64,000 nt of DNA from Sphingomonas insulae (GTDB taxonomy: Bacteria; Pseudomonadota; Alphaproteobacteria; Sphingomonadales; Sphingomonadaceae), in the NCBI RefSeq assembly GCF_010450875.1, contig NZ_CP048422.1, positions 1,047,001 to 1,111,000 of the forward strand, read 5' to 3'. Within the stretch, counting starts at the first letter, position 1; every line of letters begins with the position of its first letter. Position numbers and translations under genes: made by a program. Positions 25,658 to 35,022 of this stretch are shown in pieces. The notes beneath the pieces were generated by a model. That model had not been told where the DNA came from, ran no database searches, and saw only the letters and a program-made list of their open reading frames with translations.

Positions 25658-26533
25658 TCAGTCGTCCTTCTTCGCCTGTTCCTCGTAAAAATTGCGCACC
25701 ACGTCCCACGCCTCTTCGGCGCTCTCGACATAGGTAAAGATGCCAAGGTCGCGCTGGCTCACCACGCCCTCGTCGACCAGCGCCTGGAAATTCACCACCT
25801 TTTCCCAGAATTCGCGGCCGAACAGCAGGACCGGGATCGGCTTGATCTTGCCGGTCTGGATCAGCGTCAGCAATTCGAACAATTCGTCGAACGTTCCGAA
25901 GCCGCCGGGGAAGGCGGCCAGAGCGCGCGCGCGCAGCAGGAAGTGCATCTTGCGCAGCGCGAAATAGTGGAACTGGAAGCTCAGCGACGGCGTGACATAG
26001 GGATTGGGCGCCTGTTCGTGCGGCAGGACGATGTTGAGGCCGATCGATTCGGCGCCGACTTCGGTCGCGCCGCGGTTGGCGGCCTCCATGATCGACGGGC
26101 CGCCGCCCGAACATACGACGAACTGGCGCATGCCGTTCTGGTCGCGCGGCACGCGGCTGGCGATCTGCGCCAGTTCGCGCGCGACGTCGTAATACCGGCT
26201 CTTGGCGACCAGCCGCTCGGCGATCGCCCGGGACGCATCGTCGGTGGCGAGGTCCACCATCGCCTGCGCCTTGGCCGGTTCCGGGATCCGTGCCGAACCG
26301 TACATGACGAAGGTGGAGGCGATCTTCGCTTCCTCCAGCAGCAGTTCCGGCTTCAGCAGTTCGAGCTGGAAGCGGACGGGCCGCAAGTCTTCGCGAAGCA
26401 GGAAGTCCATGTCCTGGAAGGCGAGCTTGTAGGCGGGGTGTTCGGTCTGCGGCGTCGAGATCGCCTGGCTGGCGCTGGCGGCGTCCTGGCTGGCGCGCGG
26501 AAAGACCCGTTCGGGTAAGCGTGTGTCGGTCAT
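25658..26533 (-). CDS. LOG family protein (TIGR00730-type)
   Basis: A 291-residue Rossmann-fold protein. It has the nucleotide-binding stretch VVCSGGGPSIMEAANRGA and the family motif PGGFGTFDE. Proteins with this motif (LOG) act as nucleotide 5'-monophosphate phosphoribohydrolases; in plants they release active cytokinins. The N-terminal 90 residues are an extension seen in the longer bacterial subgroup. It stands alone on the minus strand, with the tandem repeat at its 3' side. Confidence 0.9.
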   Translation of the reverse strand: MTDTRLPERVFPRASQDAASASQAISTPQTEHPAYKLAFQDMDFLLREDLRPVRFQLELLKPELLLEEAKIASTFVMYGSARIPEPAKAQAMVDLATDDASRAIAERLVAKSRYYDVARELAQIASRVPRDQNGMRQFVVCSGGGPSIMEAANRGATEVGAESIGLNIVLPHEQAPNPYVTPSLSFQFHYFALRKMHFLLRARALAAFPGGFGTFDELFELLTLIQTGKIKPIPVLLFGREFWEKVVNFQALVDEGVVSQRDLGIFTYVESAEEAWDVVRNFYEEQAKKDD

Positions 26534-26579
26534 CCGCAGGCGTTAGAACAAAGCGGGAAGCCGCTCAACGCCCGAAATC

Positions 26580-27245
26580 CTATCGACAAAACCCCGCGCG
26601 ATCGTCCTCGAGATGCAGGTGATCGCGGTGTGCGGCGTTATAGGCGGGCGACAGCACGGTGCCGAAGCGACGGCACGCCGAATCGTGGATCGTGGTGAGA
26701 AACCGCTGCACCTGCGGGTCGGGGGAGGTCCAGTCGCGCAACACGGTGACGCGCCGCCCGTCCTTCAGCGTGACACCGGCGAAATCGATCGCATTGGCGA
26801 TGGCATGACCGGATCGCCGGCCACCGGCACGGGCGGTGCCGACGACGTTGCGGCAGGCGTAGCTGCCCATGCTCTGGACGCTGGCGAGTTCGCTGCCCAG
26901 CAGCTGATATGCCGCCGGCGCGACCGCATTGCGGACCCAGGCGGAAAACGCCCGCGCCTCGCCGCAGCGCATCGCGGTGATGCCGGTGACCGGCACGCCG
27001 ATCTCGACCAGCTGCACGGCGCCGGACAGGCCGCAGCCATTGCCGAAATCCCTGTCCGGCAGCATGCGATAGGCGACACTCATCGCCCGCAGGTCGGCGA
27101 GGCATTGCGACGTCTCGCGCAGCGATGGCGTGGCGATCGTCGGGCGGGGCGCATTCGGCCGTTCGGGTGCGCTGCCGCAACCGGCGAGCAAGGCCGGCAT
27201 GGCGACGGTGGCAATGGCGGGAAAGCGATACACGTCCACGACCAT
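26580..27245 (-). CDS. extensin-like C-terminal domain lipoprotein
   Basis: A 221-residue exported protein. Its N-terminus MVVDVYRFPAIATVAMPALL leads to a lipobox-like LLAGC. The body matches the extensin-C domain: SGHAIANAIDFAG with a metal-type histidine, and a final HRDHLHLE motif, arranged as in zinc-dependent peptidase folds. A cell-wall role is likely for the family but the substrate is not known. The ATG at 27245 is chosen since it gives the signal; the gene diverges from serC. Confidence 0.8.
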   Translation of the reverse strand: MVVDVYRFPAIATVAMPALLAGCGSAPERPNAPRPTIATPSLRETSQCLADLRAMSVAYRMLPDRDFGNGCGLSGAVQLVEIGVPVTGITAMRCGEARAFSAWVRNAVAPAAYQLLGSELASVQSMGSYACRNVVGTARAGGRRSGHAIANAIDFAGVTLKDGRRVTVLRDWTSPDPQVQRFLTTIHDSACRRFGTVLSPAYNAAHRDHLHLEDDRAGFCR

Positions 27246-27310
27246 GCGGCAGGACGATATGGCGAAACAAGTCCGACCCGGACGAATTCGGCTTGCCCGG
27301 GACACGATGC

Positions 27311-27377
27311 ATCTCTAGAGCGGTCGACGGGCCACGCCGCCCCAACGCGGCGCGTGCTCTCTGTGAGGAGAGATACA
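27311..27377 (+). promoter_or_regulatory. serC leader RNA with mutually exclusive hairpins over the ribosome site
   Basis: Hairpin A closes AGAGC (27317-27321) with GCTCT (27356-27360) and contains CACGCCGC pairing with GCGGCG. Hairpin B pairs CTCTC (27357-27361) with GAGAG (27368-27372) and buries the GAGGAG ribosome site. A and B share bases, so they cannot form together. ATCTCT (27311-27316) can also pair with AGAGAT (27369-27374). An RNA element called the serC motif is known upstream of serC in alphaproteobacteria; this is probably an example. The ligand or signal is unknown. Confidence 0.6.
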
Positions 27378-28532
27378 TTGACGGATACCGCGACCGCACC
27401 CGCATTGGGTGTGACGAAGCCGAGCACCAAGCCTGCTCGCCCTTTCTTCAGCTCCGGCCCCTGCGCCAAGCCTCCGGGCTGGGATGCGTCGAAGCTCGCC
27501 ACCGATTCGCTCGGTCGCTCGCACCGATCCAAGATCGGCAAGCAGCGCCTGCAATATAGCATCGACCTGATGCGCGCGTTGCTGAACCTCCCCGACACGC
27601 ACCGGATCGGCATCGTCCCCGGCAGCGACACCGGCGCGTTCGAAATGGCGATGTGGACGATGCTGGGTGCGCGCCCCGTCACCACGCTTGCCTGGGAAAG
27701 CTTCGGCGAAGGCTGGGTGACCGATGCGGTCAAGCAGCTCAAGATCGATCCCACCGTGATCCGTGCCGATTACGGCCAGCTCCCCGACCTGACGCAGGTC
27801 GACTGGTCGACCGACGTGCTGTTCACCTGGAACGGCACCACCAGCGGTGTGCGCGTGCCGAACGCCGACTGGATTCCCGCCGACCGCGAAGGTTTGTCGT
27901 TCGCCGACGCGACGTCCGGTGTGTTCGCCTATGACATCGACTGGGCGAAGATCGACGTCGCGACGTTCAGCTGGCAGAAGGTGCTGGGCGGCGAGGGCGC
28001 GCATGGCGTGCTGATCCTCGGCCCGCGCGCCGTCGAGCGGCTGGAAAGCTATACCCCCGCCTGGCCGCTGCCGAAGGTGTTCCGCCTGGTTTCCAAGGGC
28101 AAGCTGACCGAAGGCGTGTTCAAGGGCGAGACGATCAACACGCCCTCGATGCTTGCGGTCGAGGACGTCATCGTCAGCCTCGAATGGGCAAAGTCGTTGG
28201 GTGATCGCGGTCTGATCGGCCGGTCGGACGCCAATGCGGCGGCGCTCGACAGAATCGTGGCGGAACGCGACTGGCTTGGCCATCTCGCCGCCGATCCGGC
28301 GACACGGTCGAAGACGAGCGTCTGCCTCACCGTCGAAGGCGCCGACGAGGCGTTCATCAAGGCGATGGCCGGTGCGCTCGAGAAGGAAGGCGCGGCATAC
28401 GACGTCGCCGGCTATCGCGACGCGCCGCCGGGGTTGCGCATCTGGTGCGGCGCGACGGTCGATACCGCCGATATCGAGGCGCTCGGACCGTGGCTCGACT
28501 GGGCCTATGCGACCGCGAAGGCGGCGGCTTAA
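27378..28532 (+). CDS. serC: phosphoserine transaminase
   Basis: A 384-residue PLP enzyme, second step of serine synthesis (3-phosphohydroxypyruvate to phosphoserine). It starts at TTG 27378 behind a GAGGAG site and shows FFSSGPCAKPPGW, GSDTGAFEMAMW, and the PLP lysine in SWQKVLGGEGAHG. The length fits the alphaproteobacterial long form rather than the 360-residue E. coli type. It is followed by a REP doublet and serA, together forming the serine operon, probably governed by the leader RNA. Confidence 0.96.
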   Translation: MTDTATAPALGVTKPSTKPARPFFSSGPCAKPPGWDASKLATDSLGRSHRSKIGKQRLQYSIDLMRALLNLPDTHRIGIVPGSDTGAFEMAMWTMLGARPVTTLAWESFGEGWVTDAVKQLKIDPTVIRADYGQLPDLTQVDWSTDVLFTWNGTTSGVRVPNADWIPADREGLSFADATSGVFAYDIDWAKIDVATFSWQKVLGGEGAHGVLILGPRAVERLESYTPAWPLPKVFRLVSKGKLTEGVFKGETINTPSMLAVEDVIVSLEWAKSLGDRGLIGRSDANAAALDRIVAERDWLGHLAADPATRSKTSVCLTVEGADEAFIKAMAGALEKEGAAYDVAGYRDAPPGLRIWCGATVDTADIEALGPWLDWAYATAKAAA

Positions 28533-28540
28533 CTCCAAAT

Positions 28541-28634
28541 CGTCATTCCCGCGAAGGCGGGGATCCATACACGCAGGTCGTCGAAGGAGCCGCAACGTCA
28601 GCGGATCTGGATCCCCGCCTTCGCGGGGATGACG
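28541..28634. repeat. REP-like doublet between serC and serA
   Basis: Inverted arms at 28541-28566 and 28608-28634 (CGTCATTCCCGCGAAGGCGGGGATCC and its complement) flank a 40-bp centre. Same family as 1792-1892. Being inside the serC-serA transcript it could attenuate or stabilise the upstream message. Confidence 0.85.
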
Positions 28635-28657
28635 GCTGGTAGTCGAAGGAAATACCC

Positions 28658-30235
28658 ATGCCCAAAGTCCTCATCAGCGACAAAATGGACCCCAAGGCCG
28701 CGCAGATCTTTCGCGAGCGCGGCGTCGAGGTCGACGAGATCACCGGCAAGACGCCCGAAGAACTGATCGCCATCATCGGCGACTATGACGGCCTCGCCAT
28801 CCGCAGCTCGACCAAGGTCACCAAGGCGATCCTCGAACACGCCACCAATCTGAAGGTCGTCGGCCGCGCCGGCATCGGCGTCGACAATGTCGATATCCCC
28901 GCCGCATCCGCCAAGGGCGTGGTGGTGATGAACACGCCGTTCGGCAATTCGATCACCACCGCCGAACACGCCATCGCATTGATGTTCGCGCTCGCCCGCC
29001 AGCTGCCCGAGGCCGACGCCTCGACGCAGGCCGGCAAGTGGGAGAAGAACCGCTTCATGGGGGTCGAGCTGACCGCCAAGACACTGGGCCTGATCGGTGC
29101 GGGCAACATCGGCTCGATCGTCGCCGATCGGGCGCGCGGCCTCAAGATGAAGGTCGTCGCGTTCGATCCGTTCCTGACGCCCGAGCGGGCGCTGGAGATG
29201 GGCGTCGAGAAGGTGACGCTGGACGAACTGCTCGCCCGCGCCGACTTCATCACGCTGCACACGCCGCTGACCGACCAGACCCGCAACATCCTGTCGGCCG
29301 AGGCGCTGGCGAAGACGAAGAAGGGCGTGCGGATCATCAACTGCGCGCGGGGCGGCCTGATCGACGAGGCGGCGCTGAAGCAGGGCCTCGACAGCGGCCA
29401 TATCGGCGGCGCGGCGCTCGACGTGTTCGTCGAGGAGCCGGCGAAGGCATCGCCCCTGTTCGGCACGCCCAATTTCGTCAGCACGCCGCACCTCGGCGCC
29501 TCGACCACCGAAGCGCAGGTCAACGTGGCGATTCAGGTCGCCGAGCAGATGGCCGATTTCCTGGTGTCGGGCGGCGTCACCAACGCGCTCAACATGCCGA
29601 GCCTGTCGGCGGAGGAGGCGCCCAAGCTGAAGCCGTACATGGCGCTCGCCGAAAAGCTCGGCAGCCTCGTCGGCCAGCTCACCACCGGCGCGATCACGCG
29701 CATTTCGGTCCATACCGAGGGCGCCGCGGCGGAGCTGAACGCCAAGCCGATCACCAGCGCGGTGCTGGCCGGATTCCTCGGCACGCAGACCGCGACCGTC
29801 AACATGGTCAATGCGCCGCTGCTGGCGCGCGACCGCGGCGTCGAGGTGCGCGAAGTGCGTACCGAGCGCGAGGGCGATTACCACACGCTGCTGCGCGTGT
29901 CGGTGAAGACCGCCGATGGCGAACGGTCGGTGGCCGGCACCCTGTTCGGCGATCAGGCACCGCGGCTGGTCGAACTGTTCGGCATCAAGGTGGAGGCCGA
30001 TCTGGTCGGGCCGATGCTGTACGTCGTCAACGAGGATGCCCCGGGCTTCATCGGTCGGCTGGGAACGGCGCTGGGCGAGGCGGGCGTCAACATCGGCACC
30101 TTCCACCTCGGTCGGCGTCAGGCAGGCGGCGAGGCGGTGCTGCTGCTGTCGGTCGACGAGCCGGTCGATGGCGCGCTGCTGGCGAAGGTGAAGGCGCTCG
30201 GCGGCGTGAAGACGGCGATGGGCCTGACGTTCTGA
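28658..30235 (+). CDS. serA: D-3-phosphoglycerate dehydrogenase
   Basis: A 525-residue enzyme that commits 3-phosphoglycerate to serine synthesis. The NAD motif is GLIGAGNIGS, the arginine/glutamate centre is CARGGLIDE, and the histidine lies in STPHLGAST. The length shows the long type I form with an intervening regulatory domain and a C-terminal ACT domain (start MLYVVNEDAPGFIGRLG), through which serine feedback often acts. A GAAGGA ribosome site precedes the ATG. Confidence 0.97.
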   Translation: MPKVLISDKMDPKAAQIFRERGVEVDEITGKTPEELIAIIGDYDGLAIRSSTKVTKAILEHATNLKVVGRAGIGVDNVDIPAASAKGVVVMNTPFGNSITTAEHAIALMFALARQLPEADASTQAGKWEKNRFMGVELTAKTLGLIGAGNIGSIVADRARGLKMKVVAFDPFLTPERALEMGVEKVTLDELLARADFITLHTPLTDQTRNILSAEALAKTKKGVRIINCARGGLIDEAALKQGLDSGHIGGAALDVFVEEPAKASPLFGTPNFVSTPHLGASTTEAQVNVAIQVAEQMADFLVSGGVTNALNMPSLSAEEAPKLKPYMALAEKLGSLVGQLTTGAITRISVHTEGAAAELNAKPITSAVLAGFLGTQTATVNMVNAPLLARDRGVEVREVRTEREGDYHTLLRVSVKTADGERSVAGTLFGDQAPRLVELFGIKVEADLVGPMLYVVNEDAPGFIGRLGTALGEAGVNIGTFHLGRRQAGGEAVLLLSVDEPVDGALLAKVKALGGVKTAMGLTF

Positions 30236-30306
30236 GGCACGGGCGGGCAGCGCGCGCGCAATGCGCGTTGCCCGCCTGCCGCGGCGCGGATAGGGGATGG
30301 GACACG

Positions 30307-31413
30307 ATGACACCCTTGCTTCCCGAAGGTTTTCGCGACCGCCTGCCGCCACACGCCGATGCCGCCGCCGCCATCGAGGCGCGCGTCCTCGAGGCGGCAC
30401 GGCTGTACGGCTATGAACGTGCCGACCCGCCGCTGGTCGAATATGCCGACGCGCTCGGTTCGCGGCTGAAGGACGGGGCGCTGACCGACGCGGTGCGCTA
30501 CGTCGATCCGGTGTCGCAGCGCACGCTGGCGATCCGGCCCGACGTCACCGCCCAGATCGCGCGCATCGCGGCGACGCGCATGGGCCACCATCCGCGGCCC
30601 GTCCGTCTGTCCTATGCCGGCCCGGTGCTGAAGCTGCGCAGCCCCGAACTCGCACCCGCGCGCGAATGGCGGCAGATCGGCTGCGAATTGATCGGGCTCG
30701 ATTCGATCGCTGCGGCGCAGGAGGTGGTGGCGGTCGCCGTCTCCGCGCTCACCGCCGCGGGTGCCACCGGCCTGTCGATCGATTTCACCCTGCCCGATCT
30801 GGTGGCGACGCTGTCCGCCGGTCCGCTGCCGGTCGCACTGGAATCGGTCGAGACGCTGCAGGACCGGCTGGACGCCAAGGACGCCGGTGCCGTGGCCGCG
30901 ATCGCGCCCGCATATCTGCCGCTGATCGAAGCCGCCGGCCCGTTCGGCACCGCCATGGCCCGCCTACGCGCGTTCGACACCGGCCATGTCCTCGCCAGCC
31001 GCCTGGACGGCCTCGCCGCGATCGCCGCCGCATTGGGCGACGATGTCGCGCTGACGCTCGATCCCACCGAGCGGCACGGCTTCGAATATCAGTCGTGGCT
31101 CGGCTTCTCGCTGTTCATCGCCGGCGCCGCGCGCGAAGTCGGGCGCGGCGGCACCTATGCGCTGATGCACGAAGGCGGCGCAGAGGAAACCGCCACCGGC
31201 TTTTCGCTCTATGCCGACGCGATCGTCGCCACCGCGGGCACCGTCGACCGCCGCCGCCTGTTCCTGCCGTTCGGCACCCCGGGCGCGGATGGCGCGCGGA
31301 TGCGCGCTGCCGGCTGGGTGACCGTCGCGGCGCTCGAACCGGGCGACACGCCGGAAGCGCAACTCGCCACCCACCTGTATGCGGATGGTCAGGCGCGGCC
31401 GCTCGACGGTTGA
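30307..31413 (+). CDS. hisZ: ATP phosphoribosyltransferase regulatory subunit
   Basis: A 368-residue class II aaRS-like protein. It begins MTPLLPEGFRDRLPPHADAA and has AIRPDVTAQIARIAA (motif 2 region), as in HisZ, which activates the short HisG in histidine synthesis. True HisRS would carry an anticodon domain and is longer. No hisG lies in the window. The ATG at 30307 is chosen over the long upstream open frame, which is a shadow of serA. Confidence 0.92.
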   Translation: MTPLLPEGFRDRLPPHADAAAAIEARVLEAARLYGYERADPPLVEYADALGSRLKDGALTDAVRYVDPVSQRTLAIRPDVTAQIARIAATRMGHHPRPVRLSYAGPVLKLRSPELAPAREWRQIGCELIGLDSIAAAQEVVAVAVSALTAAGATGLSIDFTLPDLVATLSAGPLPVALESVETLQDRLDAKDAGAVAAIAPAYLPLIEAAGPFGTAMARLRAFDTGHVLASRLDGLAAIAAALGDDVALTLDPTERHGFEYQSWLGFSLFIAGAAREVGRGGTYALMHEGGAEETATGFSLYADAIVATAGTVDRRRLFLPFGTPGADGARMRAAGWVTVAALEPGDTPEAQLATHLYADGQARPLDG

Positions 31414-31522
31414 CCCGCGGGGCGCGGACCGGTAGGCGCGCCCCCGTAATTCAGGACAGTTCGTGTGCCGAGTCCTGTCGAAGGGCGCACGGATCAACGC
31501 CGGCAGGCGGAGACCTGTATCC

Positions 31523-32812
31523 ATGGCGAACGTAGCAGTCATCGGCGCGCAATGGGGCGACGAAGGCAAGGGCAAGATCGTCGATTGGCTCGCAGAGCGC
31601 GCCGACATGGTCGTACGCTTCCAGGGCGGCCACAATGCGGGCCACACGCTGGTCGTCGGCGACAACGTCTATAAACTGTCGCTGCTGCCCTCCGGCATCG
31701 TCCGTGGCACGCCCTCCGTCATCGGCAACGGCGTGGTGCTCGATCCCTGGGCGCTCAAGGCAGAGATCGAGCGGCTGGCGGCACAGGGCGTGTCCGCGAC
31801 GCCCGAAACGCTGCGCATCGCCGACACCTGCGCCCTGATCCTGCCGCTTCATCGCGACCTCGACGCGCTGCGCGAGGATGCGTCGGGCGCCGGCAAGATC
31901 GGCACCACGCGCCGCGGCATCGGCCCGGCCTATGAGGACAAGGTCGGCCGGCGGGCGATCCGCGTCTGCGATCTGGCGCATCTCGACGATCTAGGGCCGC
32001 AGCTCGACCGGTTGCTCGCGCATCACGACGCGCTGCGGGCGGGCTTCGGTTCGCCGGCGATCGACCGCGAGGAACTGCTGGGCGAATTGCGTGCGATCGC
32101 GGGCTTCGTATTGCCCTTCGCCAAGCCGGTGTGGCGCGATCTCAACGAAGCGCGCAGCCGCGGCAAGCGCATCCTGTTCGAAGGTGCGCAGGGCGTGTTG
32201 CTGGACGTCGACCACGGCACCTATCCGTTCGTCACTTCGTCCAACACGATCGCGGGTACTGCGGCGGGCGGGTCCGGGCTCGGGCCATCCGCGGTCGGCT
32301 TCGTGCTCGGCATCGCCAAGGCCTATACGACCCGCGTCGGTTCGGGGCCTTTCCCGACCGAGCTGGAGGACGAAACGGGTGAGCGGCTGGGCCAGCGCGG
32401 GCACGAATTCGGCACCGTGACCGGGCGCAAGCGTCGCTGCGGCTGGATCGACACGGTATTGCTGCGCCAATCGGCGGCCGTCGGCGGGATCACCGGCATC
32501 GCACTGACCAAGATCGATGTGCTCGACGGGTTCGACGAGGTGAAGATCTGTACCGGCTATCGTCTTCGCGGCGAGGCGCTGGACTATTTCCCCGCGCATG
32601 CCGCCGATCAGGCCGCGGTCGAGCCGATCTACGAAACCATGGAAGGGTGGCAGGAATCGACCGCCGGCGCGCGCAGCTGGGCCGACCTGCCAGCGCAGGC
32701 GATCAAATATATCCGCCGCGTCGAGGAATTGATTCGCTGCCCGGTCGCGCTGGTGTCGACCAGCCCGCAACGCGACGACACGATCCTGGTCCGCGACCCT
32801 TTCGCGGACTGA
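31523..32812 (+). CDS. purA: adenylosuccinate synthetase
   Basis: A 429-residue enzyme that joins IMP and aspartate with GTP in AMP synthesis. The P-loop is [11 protein letters not shown], followed by the catalytic block [11 protein letters not shown]-contacting [13 protein letters not shown] and the GTP-specificity TKIDVLDGF are intact. The ATG at 31523 gives the standard N-terminus. It follows hisZ at 109 nt, a gene order usual in sphingomonads. Confidence 0.97.
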   Translation: MANVAVIGAQWGDEGKGKIVDWLAERADMVVRFQGGHNAGHTLVVGDNVYKLSLLPSGIVRGTPSVIGNGVVLDPWALKAEIERLAAQGVSATPETLRIADTCALILPLHRDLDALREDASGAGKIGTTRRGIGPAYEDKVGRRAIRVCDLAHLDDLGPQLDRLLAHHDALRAGFGSPAIDREELLGELRAIAGFVLPFAKPVWRDLNEARSRGKRILFEGAQGVLLDVDHGTYPFVTSSNTIAGTAAGGSGLGPSAVGFVLGIAKAYTTRVGSGPFPTELEDETGERLGQRGHEFGTVTGRKRRCGWIDTVLLRQSAAVGGITGIALTKIDVLDGFDEVKICTGYRLRGEALDYFPAHAADQAAVEPIYETMEGWQESTAGARSWADLPAQAIKYIRRVEELIRCPVALVSTSPQRDDTILVRDPFAD

Positions 32813-32847
32813 TCGCAGCCACCGGCGACGTCGAGCAGGCACGAAAA

Positions 32848-32873
32848 AGCCGGGCGGCGGATGCCACCCGGCT
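32848..32873 (-). terminator. Rho-independent terminator for the Thr/Gly-rich gene
   Basis: On the minus strand AGCCGGGTGGC pairs with GCCGCCCGGCT and is followed by TTTTT, a textbook terminator 24 nt after the stop at 32897. It may also work weakly for purA from the other side. Confidence 0.75.
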
Positions 32874-32896
32874 GTTCGAGCATCGGGATGCGATGC

Positions 32897-33358
32897 TTAT
32901 TGCGGGGTGGTCGTGCCGCCGGTGGTCGTTCCGCCGGCCGTGCCGCCCATCGTCCCGGTCGTGGACGTACCGCCCATCGTGCCGGTCGTTCCGGTGCCGC
33001 CCATGGTACCGGTCGCCGTACCGGTGCCGGTGCCCGTCGTGCCGCTCATCGGGTCTGGCGTGGACGTGCCCATGCTGCCGCCCATGGTCGTGTCGGTCGT
33101 CGTGGACCCGGTGGTGCCGGTGGTCGTCGAACCGCTACGGCCACCACGCGTCCGCTTCGACGAGCGGGTCTGCGTCGTGGTCGACGGCGACATGGTCTGG
33201 TCGGTCGGCGAAGTGGTCGTCTGACCACCCATGGTGCCGCCCATAGTGCCCGAGGTCGTACCCGTCGTCGATCCGGCGGTGCCGCCGGTGGTCGTCTGGG
33301 CGTATGCTGCGGCTGGGATCAGCATGGCAGCCGCCATGATTGGAATGATCTTACGCAT
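32897..33358 (-). CDS. Thr/Gly-rich secreted low-complexity protein
   Basis: A 153-residue protein. A clear signal peptide (MRKIIPIMAAAMLIPAAAYA) is followed by almost nothing but Thr, Gly, Ser and Met, with repeated GTMGGT and TTGTTG-like units and one basic patch (SSKRTRGGR). No domain is recognised. A surface or matrix role is possible but unsupported. The ATG at 33358 is preferred over a GTG 33 nt upstream since it opens the signal peptide. It has its own terminator. Confidence 0.7.
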   Translation of the reverse strand: MRKIIPIMAAAMLIPAAAYAQTTTGGTAGSTTGTTSGTMGGTMGGQTTTSPTDQTMSPSTTTQTRSSKRTRGGRSGSTTTGTTGSTTTDTTMGGSMGTSTPDPMSGTTGTGTGTATGTMGGTGTTGTMGGTSTTGTMGGTAGGTTTGGTTTPQ

Positions 33359-33427
33359 CTGTTCTCTCCTGCAAAACTTGCCTCGCCCCAACGGGTCGGG
33401 CAGGAGAGGGTTCCATCGTGCCGCCGG

Positions 33428-34498
33428 CTAGCGGCCCGTCTGACCCCGATGCAGCAACGCCTGGTCGGCCAATACCAATGCCATCATCGCCTCCACGACG
33501 GGCACGCCGCGGATGCCGACGCACGGGTCGTGGCGCCCCCGGGTGGCGATATCGGCCGCCGCCCCATCGCGATCGATCGTCGCCACGGGCGTCAGGATGG
33601 AACTGGTCGGCTTGAACGCGACACGCAGCCGGATCGGCTGGCCGGTCGCGATGCCCCCGGTGATGCCGCCGGCGTGGTTCGCAAGGAATTCGGGCCCTGC
33701 GTCACCCGGACGCATCGCGTCGGCATTCGCCTCTCCGGTCAGCGCCGCGGCCGCGAATCCGTCGCCGATCTCGACGCCCTTCACCGCGTTGATGCCCATA
33801 CAGGCATGTGCCAGCTCGGCATCCAGCTTGGCATAGAGCGGCGCGCCCCATCCCGCGGGCACGCCCCCGGCTTCGCAGGCCACCACCGCGCCCAGCGATG
33901 ATCCGGCCTTGCGCGCGCCGTCGACCAGCGCCTCCCAGCGGATCGCGGCAGCGGGATCGGGACAGAAGAACGGATTGCCGTCGATCGCCGCATCGTCGAA
34001 CGCGGCATAGTCGATCGCATCGCCGCCGATCGCCTCGACCCAGCCGCGCACGCGCACCTGCGGGATCACCAGCCGTGCGACGGCACCCGCCGCGACGCGC
34101 GATGCGGTTTCGCGCGCCGACGACCGGCCGCCGCCGCGATAGTCGCGAAATCCGTATTTGGCGTCATAGGCATAATCGGCGTGGCCGGGGCGATAGGCGA
34201 GCGCCACCTCCGAATAATCCTTCGACCGTTGGTCGACATTCTCGATCATCAGGCTGATCGGCGTGCCGGTCGTCCGCCCCTCGAACACGCCGGACAGGAT
34301 GCGTACCTGGTCCGGCTCGCGCCGCTGCGTCGTGAAGCGCGATGTGCCGGGGCGCCGCTTGTCGAGCCACGGCTGTACGTCGGCCTCACTCAGCCGCAAT
34401 CCGGGCGGGCAGCCATCCACCACCGCACCGATCGCCGGCCCATGGCTCTCGCCCCAGGTGGTAAAGCGGAACAGGTGGCCGAAACTGTTGATGCTCAC
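33428..34498 (-). CDS. aroC: chorismate synthase
   Basis: A 356-residue FMN-dependent enzyme, last step of the shikimate pathway. It shows GESHGPAIG at the start, [21 protein letters not shown] and the late [11 protein letters not shown], in order. Start is GTG at 34498, inside the stop of the GNAT gene (GTGA). Last gene of the yihY-fabI-GNAT-aroC chain. Confidence 0.97.
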   Translation of the reverse strand: MSINSFGHLFRFTTWGESHGPAIGAVVDGCPPGLRLSEADVQPWLDKRRPGTSRFTTQRREPDQVRILSGVFEGRTTGTPISLMIENVDQRSKDYSEVALAYRPGHADYAYDAKYGFRDYRGGGRSSARETASRVAAGAVARLVIPQVRVRGWVEAIGGDAIDYAAFDDAAIDGNPFFCPDPAAAIRWEALVDGARKAGSSLGAVVACEAGGVPAGWGAPLYAKLDAELAHACMGINAVKGVEIGDGFAAAALTGEANADAMRPGDAGPEFLANHAGGITGGIATGQPIRLRVAFKPTSSILTPVATIDRDGAAADIATRGRHDPCVGIRGVPVVEAMMALVLADQALLHRGQTGR

Positions 34499-35022
34499 GC
34501 GCTGGTCCCCAATCGGGCGAAGGCCGCCGCATGGGCGGCGTTGCCGCGAACGCCGCAGGGGATCAAGCCACCCTGCAACGGCAGCGCCATGAAATGCTCA
34601 CCGGCATAAGGCGATGAGAACCCTGCGGCGATATCCGCCGCAAAGCCGAAGCGGCCATAGAAGGCCGGATCGCCGAGCACGAAGCACAGCACGATCCCTG
34701 CGGCCTCCAGATGTTCCAGCCCCGCCGCGATCAGCGCATCCGCCACGCCCCGGTGTCGCCACGCCGGGTCGACCGCGATCGGCGCCAGCGCCGCTGCCGC
34801 GACGGGGCGGTCGTTGATCGTCACCGCCATCCGGCTGAAGGCGACCAGTCCCGCCAGATCCGCCGACATGGCGTCATCCGCCACCAGGGTCAGCAGCATG
34901 TCGCCCTCGATGCAGAGGTCCCGCACAAGAACGGCCTCGGCCGGCGCCGGGAAACAGTGGCGCAGCAATGCATCGATGGCCGCGACGTCACCGCCGCCAG
35001 CCGGCCGGATCGTCATCGTCAC
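34495..35022 (-). CDS. GNAT family N-acetyltransferase (YhbS-like)
   Basis: A 175-residue acetyl-CoA-dependent transferase. The acetyl-CoA-binding motif A is [13 protein letters not shown], followed by [12 protein letters not shown] typical of the YhbS subgroup. The acceptor is unknown. Starts at GTG 35022 overlapping the fabI stop; an ATG six bases downstream is equally possible. It sits between fabI and aroC with 4-nt overlaps at both ends. Confidence 0.85.
   Translation of the reverse strand: MTMTIRPAGGGDVAAIDALLRHCFPAPAEAVLVRDLCIEGDMLLTLVADDAMSADLAGLVAFSRMAVTINDRPVAAAALAPIAVDPAWRHRGVADALIAAGLEHLEAAGIVLCFVLGDPAFYGRFGFAADIAAGFSSPYAGEHFMALPLQGGLIPCGVRGNAAHAAAFARLGTSA

Noticed and set aside
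28598..30400. 600-codon minus-strand frame over serA
   Set aside because: Antisense shadow of serA; no motif or plausible start.
32907..33224. plus-strand Val/Pro-rich frame over the Thr/Gly-rich gene
   Set aside because: The minus-strand frame has the signal peptide and terminator; the plus frame is its reverse image.
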